Positions 25,808 to 34,317 of a stretch of DNA of 64,000 nucleotides are shown here, piece by piece. Position 1 is the first letter of the stretch, and every line of letters begins with the position of its first letter. Source of the DNA: Sphingopyxis lindanitolerans (GTDB lineage Bacteria > Pseudomonadota > Alphaproteobacteria > Sphingomonadales > Sphingomonadaceae). The translations under genes and the position numbers were made by a program. Below the pieces are notes generated by a model, which had not been told where the DNA came from, ran no database searches, and saw only the letters and a list, made by a program, of their open reading frames with translations. The DNA lies in assembly GCF_002993885.1 (NCBI RefSeq), contig NZ_CM009578.1:1243251-1307250 (forward strand), in the 5' to 3' direction.

Positions 25808-26712
25808 TGCACCGTGTAAATCTCTTCGGGGCGGATGAACAGGTCGACCGCCATGCGCAGCGCGACGATCAGCACGATCGTCGCCAGCGCCATGCGCAGA
25901 TATTCGGGCTTCACGCTCTGCGCGAAACGGGCGCCGATCTGCGCGCCGGTGACGCTGCCGAGCAGCAGCAGCGCCGCGAGCACCAAATCGACCGCGCCGG
26001 TGGTCATCGCGTGAACCATCGTCGCCGCGATCGTCACGAACAATATCTGGAACAGCGAGGTGCCGACGACGACCTGCGTCCCCATGCCGAGCAGATAGAT
26101 CATCGCGGGCACCATGATGAAGCCGCCGCCGACGCCGAGCAGCATCGTCAGCACGCCGACGATCATGCCGAGCAGCAACGGCGCGAGCGGCGAAATATAA
26201 AGCCCCGAGCGATAGAAGCGCCAGCGCAGCGGCAGGTTGGCGACCATCGGATGGTGCCGTCGCTTGCGCGCCGCTGCGGGAAGGCCCGCGCGCATCCGCC
26301 GCAGCGCGCCCCACGCCTCGCGCGCCATGATCGCGCCGACCGAGCCGAGCAGCACGACATAAAGGATGTTGATCGTCGTATCGATCTGACCCCACGCGGT
26401 CAGCAGTTCGAACAGTCCCGCGCCGATCAGCGACCCGACCAGGCCGCCGACGATCAGCACGCCGCCCATGCGCACGTCCACACCGTCGCGCTCGAAATGC
26501 GCCAACGCACCAGACACGCTCGCCCCCGTCACCTGCGTTGCCGCGGAGGCCGCGGCGACCGTCGGCGGGATGCCATAGAAGATCAGCAGCGGCGTCGTCA
26601 GAAAGCCGCCGCCGACCCCGAACATGCCCGACAGGAAACCGACCCCGCCGCCGAGCAGGATGATGACGAGCGCGTTGACCGACAGGTTGGCGACGGGAAG
26701 GTAAAGATCCAC
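25804..26712 (-). CDS. TauE/SafE family sulfite/organosulfonate exporter
   Basis: Inner-membrane exporter. The 302-residue protein has eight or so predicted segments with the family pattern GGGVGFLSGMFGVGGGFLTTP near the start and MLLGVGGGFIMVPAMIYL in the second half, typical of TauE/SafE. It begins with GTG at 26712 and overlaps the TIGR02186 gene by 4 bases. Substrates in the family are sulfite, sulfoacetate or similar anions; the specificity here is not evident. The gap of about 250 bases upstream holds an inverted repeat. Confidence 0.92.
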   Translation of the reverse strand: MDLYLPVANLSVNALVIILLGGGVGFLSGMFGVGGGFLTTPLLIFYGIPPTVAAASAATQVTGASVSGALAHFERDGVDVRMGGVLIVGGLVGSLIGAGLFELLTAWGQIDTTINILYVVLLGSVGAIMAREAWGALRRMRAGLPAAARKRRHHPMVANLPLRWRFYRSGLYISPLAPLLLGMIVGVLTMLLGVGGGFIMVPAMIYLLGMGTQVVVGTSLFQILFVTIAATMVHAMTTGAVDLVLAALLLLGSVTGAQIGARFAQSVKPEYLRMALATIVLIVALRMAVDLFIRPEEIYTVQ

Positions 26713-26861
26713 AGGGTCAAAACCTCTGCATTGAGGGACGTTCGCGGCGCAGGAAACGCCCCGAGTCCAGCGACCCTAGAGTATTTTTCGGAGCCGGGGA
26801 ATCGGGTGCGGCACCTAAATTTCGTCGCCACCTGAAATTTGATCCACTCCCGTGGAAGGGA

Positions 26862-26959
26862 CACCGGCCCGCTCCCCCACCCGGCCTCCCATAGTTTGCT
26901 ATCGTCGGGGAGGCCGGGTGGGAGCGCGGGCCGGTGCCGCGATTCCGCGCAGCGGAATC
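26862..26959. repeat. Long inverted repeat upstream of tauE/safE, with a small second palindrome
   Basis: A 29-nt left arm (26862-26890, caccggcccgctcccccacc...) pairs with a right arm at 26908-26936, with a few mismatches in the middle, around a 17-nt loop. A second palindrome, gattccgcgcagcggaatc, follows at about 26940-26959. It lies in the gap between two minus-strand genes and may end the NfrB-like operon. Confidence 0.75.
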
Positions 26960-26964
26960 TGACT

Positions 26965-28092
26965 CTAGAAATCGGTGGCGAGCGTCAGCGCGACGCCGCT
27001 TGCGGGCCGCGCGTCGCCCGCGATGCGTTGTCGCCAGTCGAGCGCGATCCGGCTTCCCTTGCCCACGGCGGGCAGCCGCACGGTTAGCCGCGGGCCGATG
27101 TCGATCCGCGCCGCGCCCGGCTGGACCGCGCCCGCGGCGAGCGCGCCGAGCCGCAGCGGCGACCGCTTGTCGCCACCGAGCCGGCGGTCGATAATCACCG
27201 CGCCATCGGCAAAACCGTCGCGCCGCCGCGTCCCGACGATGCCCGCCTGCGCATAAGCGTCGAGCCGGAACCCGGCCGGGAGCGGGATGTCGCCGACGCC
27301 GCCGGTCACCATGGCGGCAAGCGCGGTGCGCCCTTCGCTGCCGATTGCGACGCGCTGCTCGATCGCGACGTCGACCGGCAGATGCGGCACGGGCGCAAAC
27401 GCTGCTCCAAAGGCCAGTTCGCGTTGCGCGGGCCGCCGCGCCGCCATCGTCGCGCGGCCATAGGCGCGCAGCCGCCCATCGTCGCCGAAACCATAAGCGA
27501 GGCGAATGCCCGCCTGCGAACCGCCGAGTTGGCCGCCGGCGGCGATCGCTTTGGCGCCGTCGGCCGATCCCGCACGCAGATAGAGCCAGCCGCCGAGCGA
27601 CCATCCGGCGAGCGAACGCTGCATCCAGAAAGGCTCGCCCCGCCCGGGATCGGCGGCGGCGCGCGGGTTCGCGGCGAGCCACGGCGGCGGACTGCCACGA
27701 AGCGCTCCATTCGCTGCAGCGGCGGGCAGGAGCCGAGCGATCAGCGCCAGCCGCAAGCCATGCCGATCGCCACCAAAGACGTCGCCCCCGGCCACGTTCG
27801 GGATCGAAGGCGCGTTCGCGGATAGCGAGGGGATTGCGCGGCGCGCGGCAATCGGTTCGGGACGAAGCGGCGCGGCGGACGAAAGGCGCGCATCCGCCGG
27901 GTTGCGGGGGACAGGCAGGATAAAGCGCGAAGGGATATCCCATGACGGCCGAACACCGGCGGGCGGCGGCGGTAGCGCCGGGCTCCACAGCATCGCCGCG
28001 CGCAGCAGCACCCAGCCGCCGAGGCAGAGCGCCAGAAAACGCAGCGAGGCGGCATCGCGCCCCGGCCGGGGACCGGTCGCGGAGATCATCAT
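26965..28092 (-). CDS. Outer-membrane-type partner of the NfrB-like transferase (NfrA C-terminal-domain-like)
   Basis: A 375-residue protein with an N-terminal membrane segment (RFLALCLGGWVLLRAAMLW), a proline/alanine-rich spacer, and a C-terminal two thirds of alternating hydrophobic strands ending in a terminal Phe (SGVALTLATDF), the usual sign of an outer-membrane beta barrel. It overlaps the NfrB-like gene by 4 bases (ATGA), so both are made together. In E. coli, NfrA is a large TPR protein ending in a barrel-like domain; only that barrel-like part would be present here. Homology to NfrA is inferred from context and shape, not clear sequence match. Confidence 0.6.
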   Translation of the reverse strand: MMISATGPRPGRDAASLRFLALCLGGWVLLRAAMLWSPALPPPPAGVRPSWDIPSRFILPVPRNPADARLSSAAPLRPEPIAARRAIPSLSANAPSIPNVAGGDVFGGDRHGLRLALIARLLPAAAANGALRGSPPPWLAANPRAAADPGRGEPFWMQRSLAGWSLGGWLYLRAGSADGAKAIAAGGQLGGSQAGIRLAYGFGDDGRLRAYGRATMAARRPAQRELAFGAAFAPVPHLPVDVAIEQRVAIGSEGRTALAAMVTGGVGDIPLPAGFRLDAYAQAGIVGTRRRDGFADGAVIIDRRLGGDKRSPLRLGALAAGAVQPGAARIDIGPRLTVRLPAVGKGSRIALDWRQRIAGDARPASGVALTLATDF

Positions 28093-29507
28093 GACCGGAT
28101 CGCCCGACGTCCCGGCACGGCCTCGCTATCGCGATGGTCGGTCTTGTCCCACAGAATCTGGCCCGACCGCAGCATCCGCCAATAGAGGCCGACCGCCCGC
28201 CGCGCGGCCAGCATGGCGATGACATTGGCGACAAAGGCGCGCGGCACCGCCAGCAGCGCCTGGCGCGCGCCATACCAGCGCGCGGTGAAATGGACCCGCA
28301 TCGCGAGGCGCCACAAAAGCAGGGCGCCGTTGAGCGCGAGCAGCGACCGCATCGCCGCCCCGATCGGCCTGCTTTGCCAGCCCAGAAGCGCTTCACCCGC
28401 AAGCGTCAGGCCGGTGGCGAGCAGCCCCAGATAAGCAGCGAGCAGGACGAGCGCCGCGAGCGGCGAACGGCGGTCGCGCCACAGCATCCAGCGCGCGAGC
28501 CATATCCGCCAGGGCGATGCCTGGCCGCCCGCAAAACGCGCGCCGAGCCAGCCGAGATGATCCCAGCCCGCGAGCGCGATGCCCGCGATCCAGCGCGATT
28601 TCTGCCGCACCGCATGCTCGACCGATCCCGGAAAGCCGCCGCGCGAGACGATTCTGTCGCCCGCCGCAGTCAGGCTGTCGACGAAACAAGCGCGAAGCCC
28701 ATAGGCGCCGATCAGCATCCCGACCTCATAATCCTCGGTCAGGCTGTCGGCGCGGAAGGGCTGCCCGCCGCGTTCGATCGCGAGAAGGGCCAGGGCGTTG
28801 CGCGTCAGGGCGCAGCCGACCCCGGCCGACGGGATCGGCACCCCCAGGCGCGAGCGCAGCGCCAGTTCCTTGCCGTGCGCCTCGGCAAACTCGTCGCCAT
28901 AATGGCCGCCGATCCACCGCGACCCGCCAGTCACCATCGGCACGACGGGTATCTGGACCATCGCATGATCGCCAAGGTGATGACGATAGAGCGCGATTTC
29001 GGCGGCGTGGACATGATCCTCGGCATCGTGCAGCACCACCGCCGCAAAGCGCCTTCCCTCGATCCGCTCATCCTCGCCGAGCGCGGCCCACATGCGGTTG
29101 AGATTGTCGCCCTTGGTCGTCGGCCCCTCGGCGTCGCCGACGACGAGGCGCAGCCGCGGATCGCGCGCGACGAGCCGCGAGACCGAAAAGAGCGTCGCGA
29201 TATCGTTGGGATAACAGCCGACATAAAGGCGGACATCTTCGCCCGCCCACGCCGTCAGCATGCGGGCGAGCGTCGCCGACAGCACGGGCGCTTCTTCCCA
29301 CGCCGGGATAAAGATAGCGATCCGTCCTTCCAGCGGCCCGTTTTCGGCATCCGGCCTCGCGGCCACGGGCTGCGGTCTCGCGAGCCACAGCAGGTCGAAC
29401 AGCAGATCGTCGATTCCGATCAGCAAAATGCCGACCGATGCGAACAGCATCAGCTCGTGACCGGCCCCCTCGACCAGCCATTGCAACCATGCGGACGCCG
29501 GCTCCAC
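28089..29507 (-). CDS. NfrB-like inner-membrane family 2 glycosyltransferase
   Basis: Processive-type glycosyltransferase related to E. coli NfrB, which builds a secreted glycan used by phage N4 as receptor. The 472-residue protein shows GIDDLLFDLLW (31-41), IPAWEE (67-72), YPND (99-102), PTTKGDNLN (129-137), HDAED (160-164), QIPVVP, DEFAEAHGK (205-213), PSAGVG, SLTEDYEVG (255-263) and RQKSRWIAGI (301-310), ending with membrane segments and WDKTDHRD. These match NfrB throughout, but the C-terminal c-di-GMP-binding (MshEN) part of E. coli NfrB is absent. GTG start at 29507. Divergent from nhaA. Confidence 0.85.
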   Translation of the reverse strand: MEPASAWLQWLVEGAGHELMLFASVGILLIGIDDLLFDLLWLARPQPVAARPDAENGPLEGRIAIFIPAWEEAPVLSATLARMLTAWAGEDVRLYVGCYPNDIATLFSVSRLVARDPRLRLVVGDAEGPTTKGDNLNRMWAALGEDERIEGRRFAAVVLHDAEDHVHAAEIALYRHHLGDHAMVQIPVVPMVTGGSRWIGGHYGDEFAEAHGKELALRSRLGVPIPSAGVGCALTRNALALLAIERGGQPFRADSLTEDYEVGMLIGAYGLRACFVDSLTAAGDRIVSRGGFPGSVEHAVRQKSRWIAGIALAGWDHLGWLGARFAGGQASPWRIWLARWMLWRDRRSPLAALVLLAAYLGLLATGLTLAGEALLGWQSRPIGAAMRSLLALNGALLLWRLAMRVHFTARWYGARQALLAVPRAFVANVIAMLAARRAVGLYWRMLRSGQILWDKTDHRDSEAVPGRRAIRS

Positions 29508-29652
29508 CCCGCTTGCCCCGCTCCCCCGCGCGGCGTTTGCCGCGATCGCTCCTTGGGTAACTGACTGTTAATTTTTGTAAAGGGTGACGCCCGGCCACCG
29601 TGGCGCTAGTAAAGCGGCTCTCTTTCGGATCAAGAGGGTCACCGCGTCGCCT

Positions 29653-30927
29653 ATGTCCAGCAATTCAGCCCCTCGCTCGGTCCTGCGCGACTTTCTCGCG
29701 AGTGAAAGCGCGGGCGGAATACTGCTGATTTTCGCAGCCATATTGGCGATGATTGTCGCGAATTCGACGCTGGGGGAGGCCTATCACCATCTGGTTCACG
29801 CGGTGACCGGCCCCACGCTCAGCGACAAGCTGGGGCCGATGACGGTCCATCTGTGGGTCAATGACGGGCTGATGGCGGTCTTTTTCCTGCTCGTCGGGCT
29901 CGAGATCAAGCGCGAGTTCGTCGATGGCCGCCTCGCTAGCTGGGACCGGCGGCGGCTTCCGTTCATCGCCGCCGCCGCGGGAATGGCGGTGCCCGCGCTG
30001 CTCTACCTGCTCTTCGCAGGGAGCACGCCGGGCCTCGCGCAGGGCTGGGCGATCCCTGCCGCGACCGACATCGCCTTTGCGATGGGGGTGCTCGCACTGC
30101 TCGGCAAGCGCGCGCCGACGTCGCTCAAGCTGTTCCTCGTCACCGTTGCGATCGTCGATGACATGGGCGCGGTGGCGATCATCGCGCTTTTCTATACCGC
30201 CCAGATCAACCTCGTCGCGCTCGGCGCCGCGGCGGCGCTGCTCGGCGTGATGTTCGCCTGCAATCGCGGCGGGGTCCGGCACCTCCTCGTCTATCTGCTG
30301 CTCTTCGCCTGCCTCTGGTATGCGATGCTGCTGTCGGGGGTCCACGCGACGATCGCGGGCGTGCTCGCGGCGATGACGATCCCGCTCGACCGCACCCCCG
30401 GCGCGCCCGACAGCCAGGCGTCGCCGCTCCACCGGCTCGAACATGCGCTGCACCCGTGGGTCGCCTTCGCAATCGTGCCCGTCTTCGGTTTCGTCAACGC
30501 CGGGGTCGATATTCGCGGGCTGGGCAGCGACCAGTTGCTCTCGCCGCTGCCGCTCGGCATCGCCGCCGGGCTGTTCCTCGGCAAGCAGGTCGGCATTTTC
30601 GGCAGCGTCTGGCTGTCGGTGAGGCTCGGCATCGCGGGCAAGCTGCGCGGCGCGACCTGGCGGCAAATCCATGCGGTCGCGGTGCTCTGCGGCATCGGCT
30701 TCACGATGAGCCTGTTCATCGGCGGCCTCGCCTTTCCGGGCGCGCCCGAATTGGTCGACGAGGCCAAGATCGGCGTGCTGGCGGGATCGTTCGCCGCCGC
30801 GCTGATCGGCTACGCCCTGCTCCGTTTCGCTCCCCCGCATCCCGATCATGACGGGGTCGAAGCCGCAAGCGAGGACGAGATCGTCGCCGACGGCGACGTG
30901 CGCGACACGTCCGAGGTGGTCGCGTGA
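29653..30927 (+). CDS. nhaA: Na+/H+ antiporter NhaA
   Basis: Inner-membrane sodium/proton antiporter for pH and salt homeostasis. The 424-residue product has about 12 membrane segments with the family signatures DGLMAVFFLLVGLEIKRE, WAIPAATDIAFAMGVLALLG (the paired residues of NhaA TM IV), VAIVDDMGAVAIIALFYT with the two Asp of TM V, and CGIGFTMSLFIGGLAF. The start ATG at 29653 begins at the conserved N-terminus; a longer start at 29584 is unlikely. It overlaps the following DUF885 gene by 4 bases (GTGA). Divergent from the NfrB-like gene. Confidence 0.96.
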   Translation: MSSNSAPRSVLRDFLASESAGGILLIFAAILAMIVANSTLGEAYHHLVHAVTGPTLSDKLGPMTVHLWVNDGLMAVFFLLVGLEIKREFVDGRLASWDRRRLPFIAAAAGMAVPALLYLLFAGSTPGLAQGWAIPAATDIAFAMGVLALLGKRAPTSLKLFLVTVAIVDDMGAVAIIALFYTAQINLVALGAAAALLGVMFACNRGGVRHLLVYLLLFACLWYAMLLSGVHATIAGVLAAMTIPLDRTPGAPDSQASPLHRLEHALHPWVAFAIVPVFGFVNAGVDIRGLGSDQLLSPLPLGIAAGLFLGKQVGIFGSVWLSVRLGIAGKLRGATWRQIHAVAVLCGIGFTMSLFIGGLAFPGAPELVDEAKIGVLAGSFAAALIGYALLRFAPPHPDHDGVEAASEDEIVADGDVRDTSEVVA

Positions 30928-32264
30928 AGCGCGCTTTGGCCCTTTTCCTCGTGCTGATGCTCACCGGCTGCGCGGCCACCAAGGCCGAGCGGCCCGCCAC
31001 CGGCGTCGCGTCGATCGACGTCCGCCGCGCGCCGGTCTCTTCGCAGGCGATGAACGACATCGCCGCCGCCTATGTGACATTGAGCCTCGAAATCGGCACG
31101 CATGAGGATGGCTATATCGACGCCTATTACGGCCCGGCGGACGTCAAGGCCGCCGCCGAAGCCGCGCCGCGCGACAAGGCCGCGCTGCTCGCCGCGACGC
31201 GCGCGCTGGCGGCGCGGCTCGAACTCGCCGTGCGCCGCCGGTCCGATCCCATGGAGCGCCGCCGCGCAGCCTTTCTGCGCGCGCAGCTTCGCGCTGCCGA
31301 AACGCGCCTGCTGATGATGCAGGGAACCCATTTCGCCTTCGCCGACGAGGCCGAACGGCTGTTCGGGGTGCGGCCGGTGCTGAAACCGCTCGCCAGCTAT
31401 GACGGCGACCTCATCCAAGTCGAGGCACTGGCCCCCGGTGACGGCCCGCTCGCGGCGCGGGTCGAGGCCTATCTCGACCATTTCATTATCCCCAAGGACC
31501 GGCTGCGACAGACGCTCGACGCCGCCATAGCGCGCTGCCGGGGCCGCAGCATGGCGCATATCCCGATGCCCGAGGGCGAGAGTTTCCGGCTGGAATTCGT
31601 CACGGGAAAAAGCTGGAGCGGCTATAATTATTATCAGGGCGGCTATCACAGCCTGATCCAGGCGAACACCGACTTGCCGATCCCCCTGTCACACGCGCTC
31701 ACTCTCGGCTGTCACGAAGGGTATCCCGGCCACCACCTCCTCAACATGAAGCTTGAAGAACAACTGGTAAATGGGCGCGGCTGGGCCGAATACAGCATCT
31801 ATCCGCTTTACAGCCCGCAAAGCCTGATCGCCGAGGGCAGCGCCAGTTACGGCGTCGATCTCGCCTTTCCCGGCGCGAGCAGGGCCGATACCGAGCGCGA
31901 CATATTGATGCCGATCGCCGAAATCACGACCCCGTCCGATGACCGCTATTGGCAGCTCCTGAAGGCAATCGACGCGCTGTCCGGCGCGCGCCTGACGATC
32001 GCCCAGCAATATCTCGACGGCGCGATCGACCGCGCGGCGGCGGTCGCGCTCACCCAGAAATATCTGCTGATGTCGCCCGGGCGCGCCGACCGGTCGGTTC
32101 GCTTCACCGAACAATATCGCAGCTATGTAATCAATTACGGACTCGGCGAAGCAATGGTTCGCGGCTATGTCGAACGCGGCAATCCGGACCGGGACGAAAT
32201 GTGGCGGCGCATGGCGAAGATCATCGGTGAACCGACGCTGCCGGCGGACCTGCTCCGCCGATGA
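30924..32264 (+). CDS. DUF885 family lipoprotein (metallopeptidase-like)
   Basis: A 446-residue product with a lipoprotein signal (ALALFLVLMLTGCAA; Cys about 16) and a helical body. The core has a zinc-type motif CHEGYPGHHLL followed by IAEGSASYGVDLAF, the pattern of DUF885 proteins, which resemble carboxypeptidase-type zinc peptidases with an HExxxxHH motif. It starts with GTG at 30924 overlapping the nhaA stop. A periplasmic peptidase role is likely from the motif, but the substrate is unknown. It is followed by a 142-base gap to kynA. Confidence 0.85.
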   Translation: MKRALALFLVLMLTGCAATKAERPATGVASIDVRRAPVSSQAMNDIAAAYVTLSLEIGTHEDGYIDAYYGPADVKAAAEAAPRDKAALLAATRALAARLELAVRRRSDPMERRRAAFLRAQLRAAETRLLMMQGTHFAFADEAERLFGVRPVLKPLASYDGDLIQVEALAPGDGPLAARVEAYLDHFIIPKDRLRQTLDAAIARCRGRSMAHIPMPEGESFRLEFVTGKSWSGYNYYQGGYHSLIQANTDLPIPLSHALTLGCHEGYPGHHLLNMKLEEQLVNGRGWAEYSIYPLYSPQSLIAEGSASYGVDLAFPGASRADTERDILMPIAEITTPSDDRYWQLLKAIDALSGARLTIAQQYLDGAIDRAAAVALTQKYLLMSPGRADRSVRFTEQYRSYVINYGLGEAMVRGYVERGNPDRDEMWRRMAKIIGEPTLPADLLRR

Positions 32265-32406
32265 AGGCGGCGCCCCTTTTGTGGCTCGGCCAGGCGGGTT
32301 CGCCCCGCCGCCCGCCGGCGGGCGTGACACCGCGCGGCTGACGATCCGGCGCGCCTCCTCGCGCGCCTTCCGTCAATCTCCGTGCCCAAGCCGAAAGGAG
32401 CAGATC

Positions 32407-33174
32407 ATGCTCGACAAAGACAATATCCATCGCCGTATCGAGACGCCCGACATGAAGGATTATGGCGTTTACCTCGCGGTCGACCGCTTGCTCGAATGCC
32501 AAAAGCCGCTCGCCGACCTGTGCACCCCCGACGAATTGCAGTTCCAGATCGTCCACCAGGTCGAGGAATTGTGGATGAAGCTCATCGCCTTCACTCTCAC
32601 CGAGATCGACGGCCATATGGCGGCGGGCGAGACGATGCGCGTCCTGTCGCTGTTCGATCGGGTCAACCGCATCATGCGGCTGATGACCGATCAGCTTTCG
32701 CTGCTCGAGACGATGAGCCCCTTCGACTATCAGTCGATCCGCCTGTTGCTCGGCAACGGGTCAGGGCAGGAAAGTCCGGGTTTCCAGCTTCTCCTCACCC
32801 TGCCCCAGCCGCTTTGGGCGCGTTACAAGGCCGCCTATCTCGATGTCGCCGGGCGTAGTGTCGCCGACGTCTATGACACCGGCTACCGGCATGACGAGGC
32901 CTATATGGTCGCCGAGGCGATGGTCGAATATGACGAGCAGTTCCAGCTTTTCCGCGCCCACCATATCCAGCTCATCCACCGCTCGATCGGCATGGGGTCG
33001 AAATCGCTCAAGGGGCGGCCGGTCGAATTGCTCGACGCCGGGATGCGCCATCGTTTCTTTCCCGAACTGTGGGACGTTCGCGCCGCGATGACCGACCGCT
33101 GGGGCGCCCAATATGGCGTCAAGCGCGACAGCATCAGCGGCGCGTCGGCGGCCGGGCACGGCAGCGGGCTGTGA
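32407..33174 (+). CDS. kynA: Tryptophan 2,3-dioxygenase
   Basis: Haem enzyme that opens the indole ring of L-tryptophan to N-formylkynurenine, the first step of the kynurenine pathway. The 255-residue product reads YGVYLAVDRLLECQKPL, LQFQIVHQVEELWMKLI and YQSIRLLLGNGSGQESPGF, with the haem-ligand region GYRHDEAYMVAEAM. ATG at 32407 follows a GGAGCAG site. It overlaps the kynU homologue by the GTGA junction. No kynurenine formamidase (kynB) gene is seen nearby. Confidence 0.95.
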   Translation: MLDKDNIHRRIETPDMKDYGVYLAVDRLLECQKPLADLCTPDELQFQIVHQVEELWMKLIAFTLTEIDGHMAAGETMRVLSLFDRVNRIMRLMTDQLSLLETMSPFDYQSIRLLLGNGSGQESPGFQLLLTLPQPLWARYKAAYLDVAGRSVADVYDTGYRHDEAYMVAEAMVEYDEQFQLFRAHHIQLIHRSIGMGSKSLKGRPVELLDAGMRHRFFPELWDVRAAMTDRWGAQYGVKRDSISGASAAGHGSGL

Positions 33175-34298
33175 CGGGTTCGCTGCTGCCGGAAGCGGTC
33201 CGCGGCCGCTTCCACCTGCCGCCGGGCGCGACCTATCTCAAGAGCCACAGCGTCGGTTGCCAGCCGCGCGCGGCGGAGGCGGCGCTCCGCGACGGGCTGC
33301 TGGCGCCGTGGCGCGAGACGGGCGAGGCGTGGCCCGACTGGCTCGGCGCGATCGATACATGGCGCGCGGCGCTGGCCGCGCTGATCGGGGTCGAGGCGCG
33401 CGACCTCTGCCCCGCGACCAACGTCAGCGCGGGCCTGTCGCGCTATATCTCGGCGCTTGGGACAGCGACCAGCCGCCGCACGATCCTGCTCGCGCCGAGC
33501 GCCTTTCCGACGATCGGCTATGTCGCGAGCGGGCTCGAAGCGGCGGGTTGGACGACGCGCTACCTGCCGGGCGGTGCCGACGTTCGCGACGTCGCGAACT
33601 GGACGGCGATGCTGGGCGACGATGTCGCGCTGATGATCGCGATGCACGTCAGCTCGAACAGCGGCGCGCTCACCGACATCGCCGCCGTTGCCGCCGCCGC
33701 GAGGGCGGCCGGGGCGCGCTGCGTCGCCGACTGCGCGCAGTCGGTCGGGGTGGTGCCGGTGACGCCGGCGGCGTGGGGCGTCGACGCGACGCTCGGCACC
33801 AGCGTCAAATGGCTGTGTGGCGGCCCCGGCGCGGGGTGGCTGTGGGTCGCTCCGCACGACCGCACTATGCTCTCGCCCATGGAGCGCGGCTGGTGGAGCC
33901 ATGAAAATCCGTTCGAGATGGACATAAGCGACTTCCGCTATGCCCCCGACGCGCGGCGCTGGTGGGGCGGCACACCCGACGTCGCGCCGCTCATCCTGTC
34001 GGCGGCGGGCATCGCGGAGATTGCAAGCATTGGCATCGAGCGGGTCCGCGCGCATAATCTGGCGTTGCAGACGATGCTGCGCGACGCGCTCGAAGCCCGG
34101 ACACCCCAATGGCGCTGGCCGACTGGCGACATCGGCGGGACACTCTGCATCGACACCGGCATCGACCAGCCGCGCGTCGCGGCGGCGCTCGCTGAACATA
34201 CGATAAGCGCCGATTTCAGGGGCACGATCCTGAGGCTATCGTTCCATGCCTATAATAGCGCGGACGATGTGGAGAAGGTGGCGATGGCTTTCAGTTGA
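33171..34298 (+). CDS. kynU: Kynureninase
   Basis: PLP enzyme cleaving kynurenine to anthranilate and alanine. The 375-residue product is a fold-type I class V aminotransferase-like protein: CPATNVSAGLSRYISAL, DCAQSVGVVPVTPAAWG with the PLP Asp, and GTSVKWLCGGPGAGWLW with the PLP lysine. It is shorter than the usual 410-420 residues, as in other sphingomonads. It starts at GTG 33171, overlapping the kynA stop (GTGA); any ATG start further upstream would lie far inside kynA. The adjacency to kynA supports the assignment over other PLP lyases. Confidence 0.9.
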   Translation: MTGSLLPEAVRGRFHLPPGATYLKSHSVGCQPRAAEAALRDGLLAPWRETGEAWPDWLGAIDTWRAALAALIGVEARDLCPATNVSAGLSRYISALGTATSRRTILLAPSAFPTIGYVASGLEAAGWTTRYLPGGADVRDVANWTAMLGDDVALMIAMHVSSNSGALTDIAAVAAAARAAGARCVADCAQSVGVVPVTPAAWGVDATLGTSVKWLCGGPGAGWLWVAPHDRTMLSPMERGWWSHENPFEMDISDFRYAPDARRWWGGTPDVAPLILSAAGIAEIASIGIERVRAHNLALQTMLRDALEARTPQWRWPTGDIGGTLCIDTGIDQPRVAAALAEHTISADFRGTILRLSFHAYNSADDVEKVAMAFS

Positions 34299-34317
34299 TC
34301 GTGATGGCGAGGTGGGA

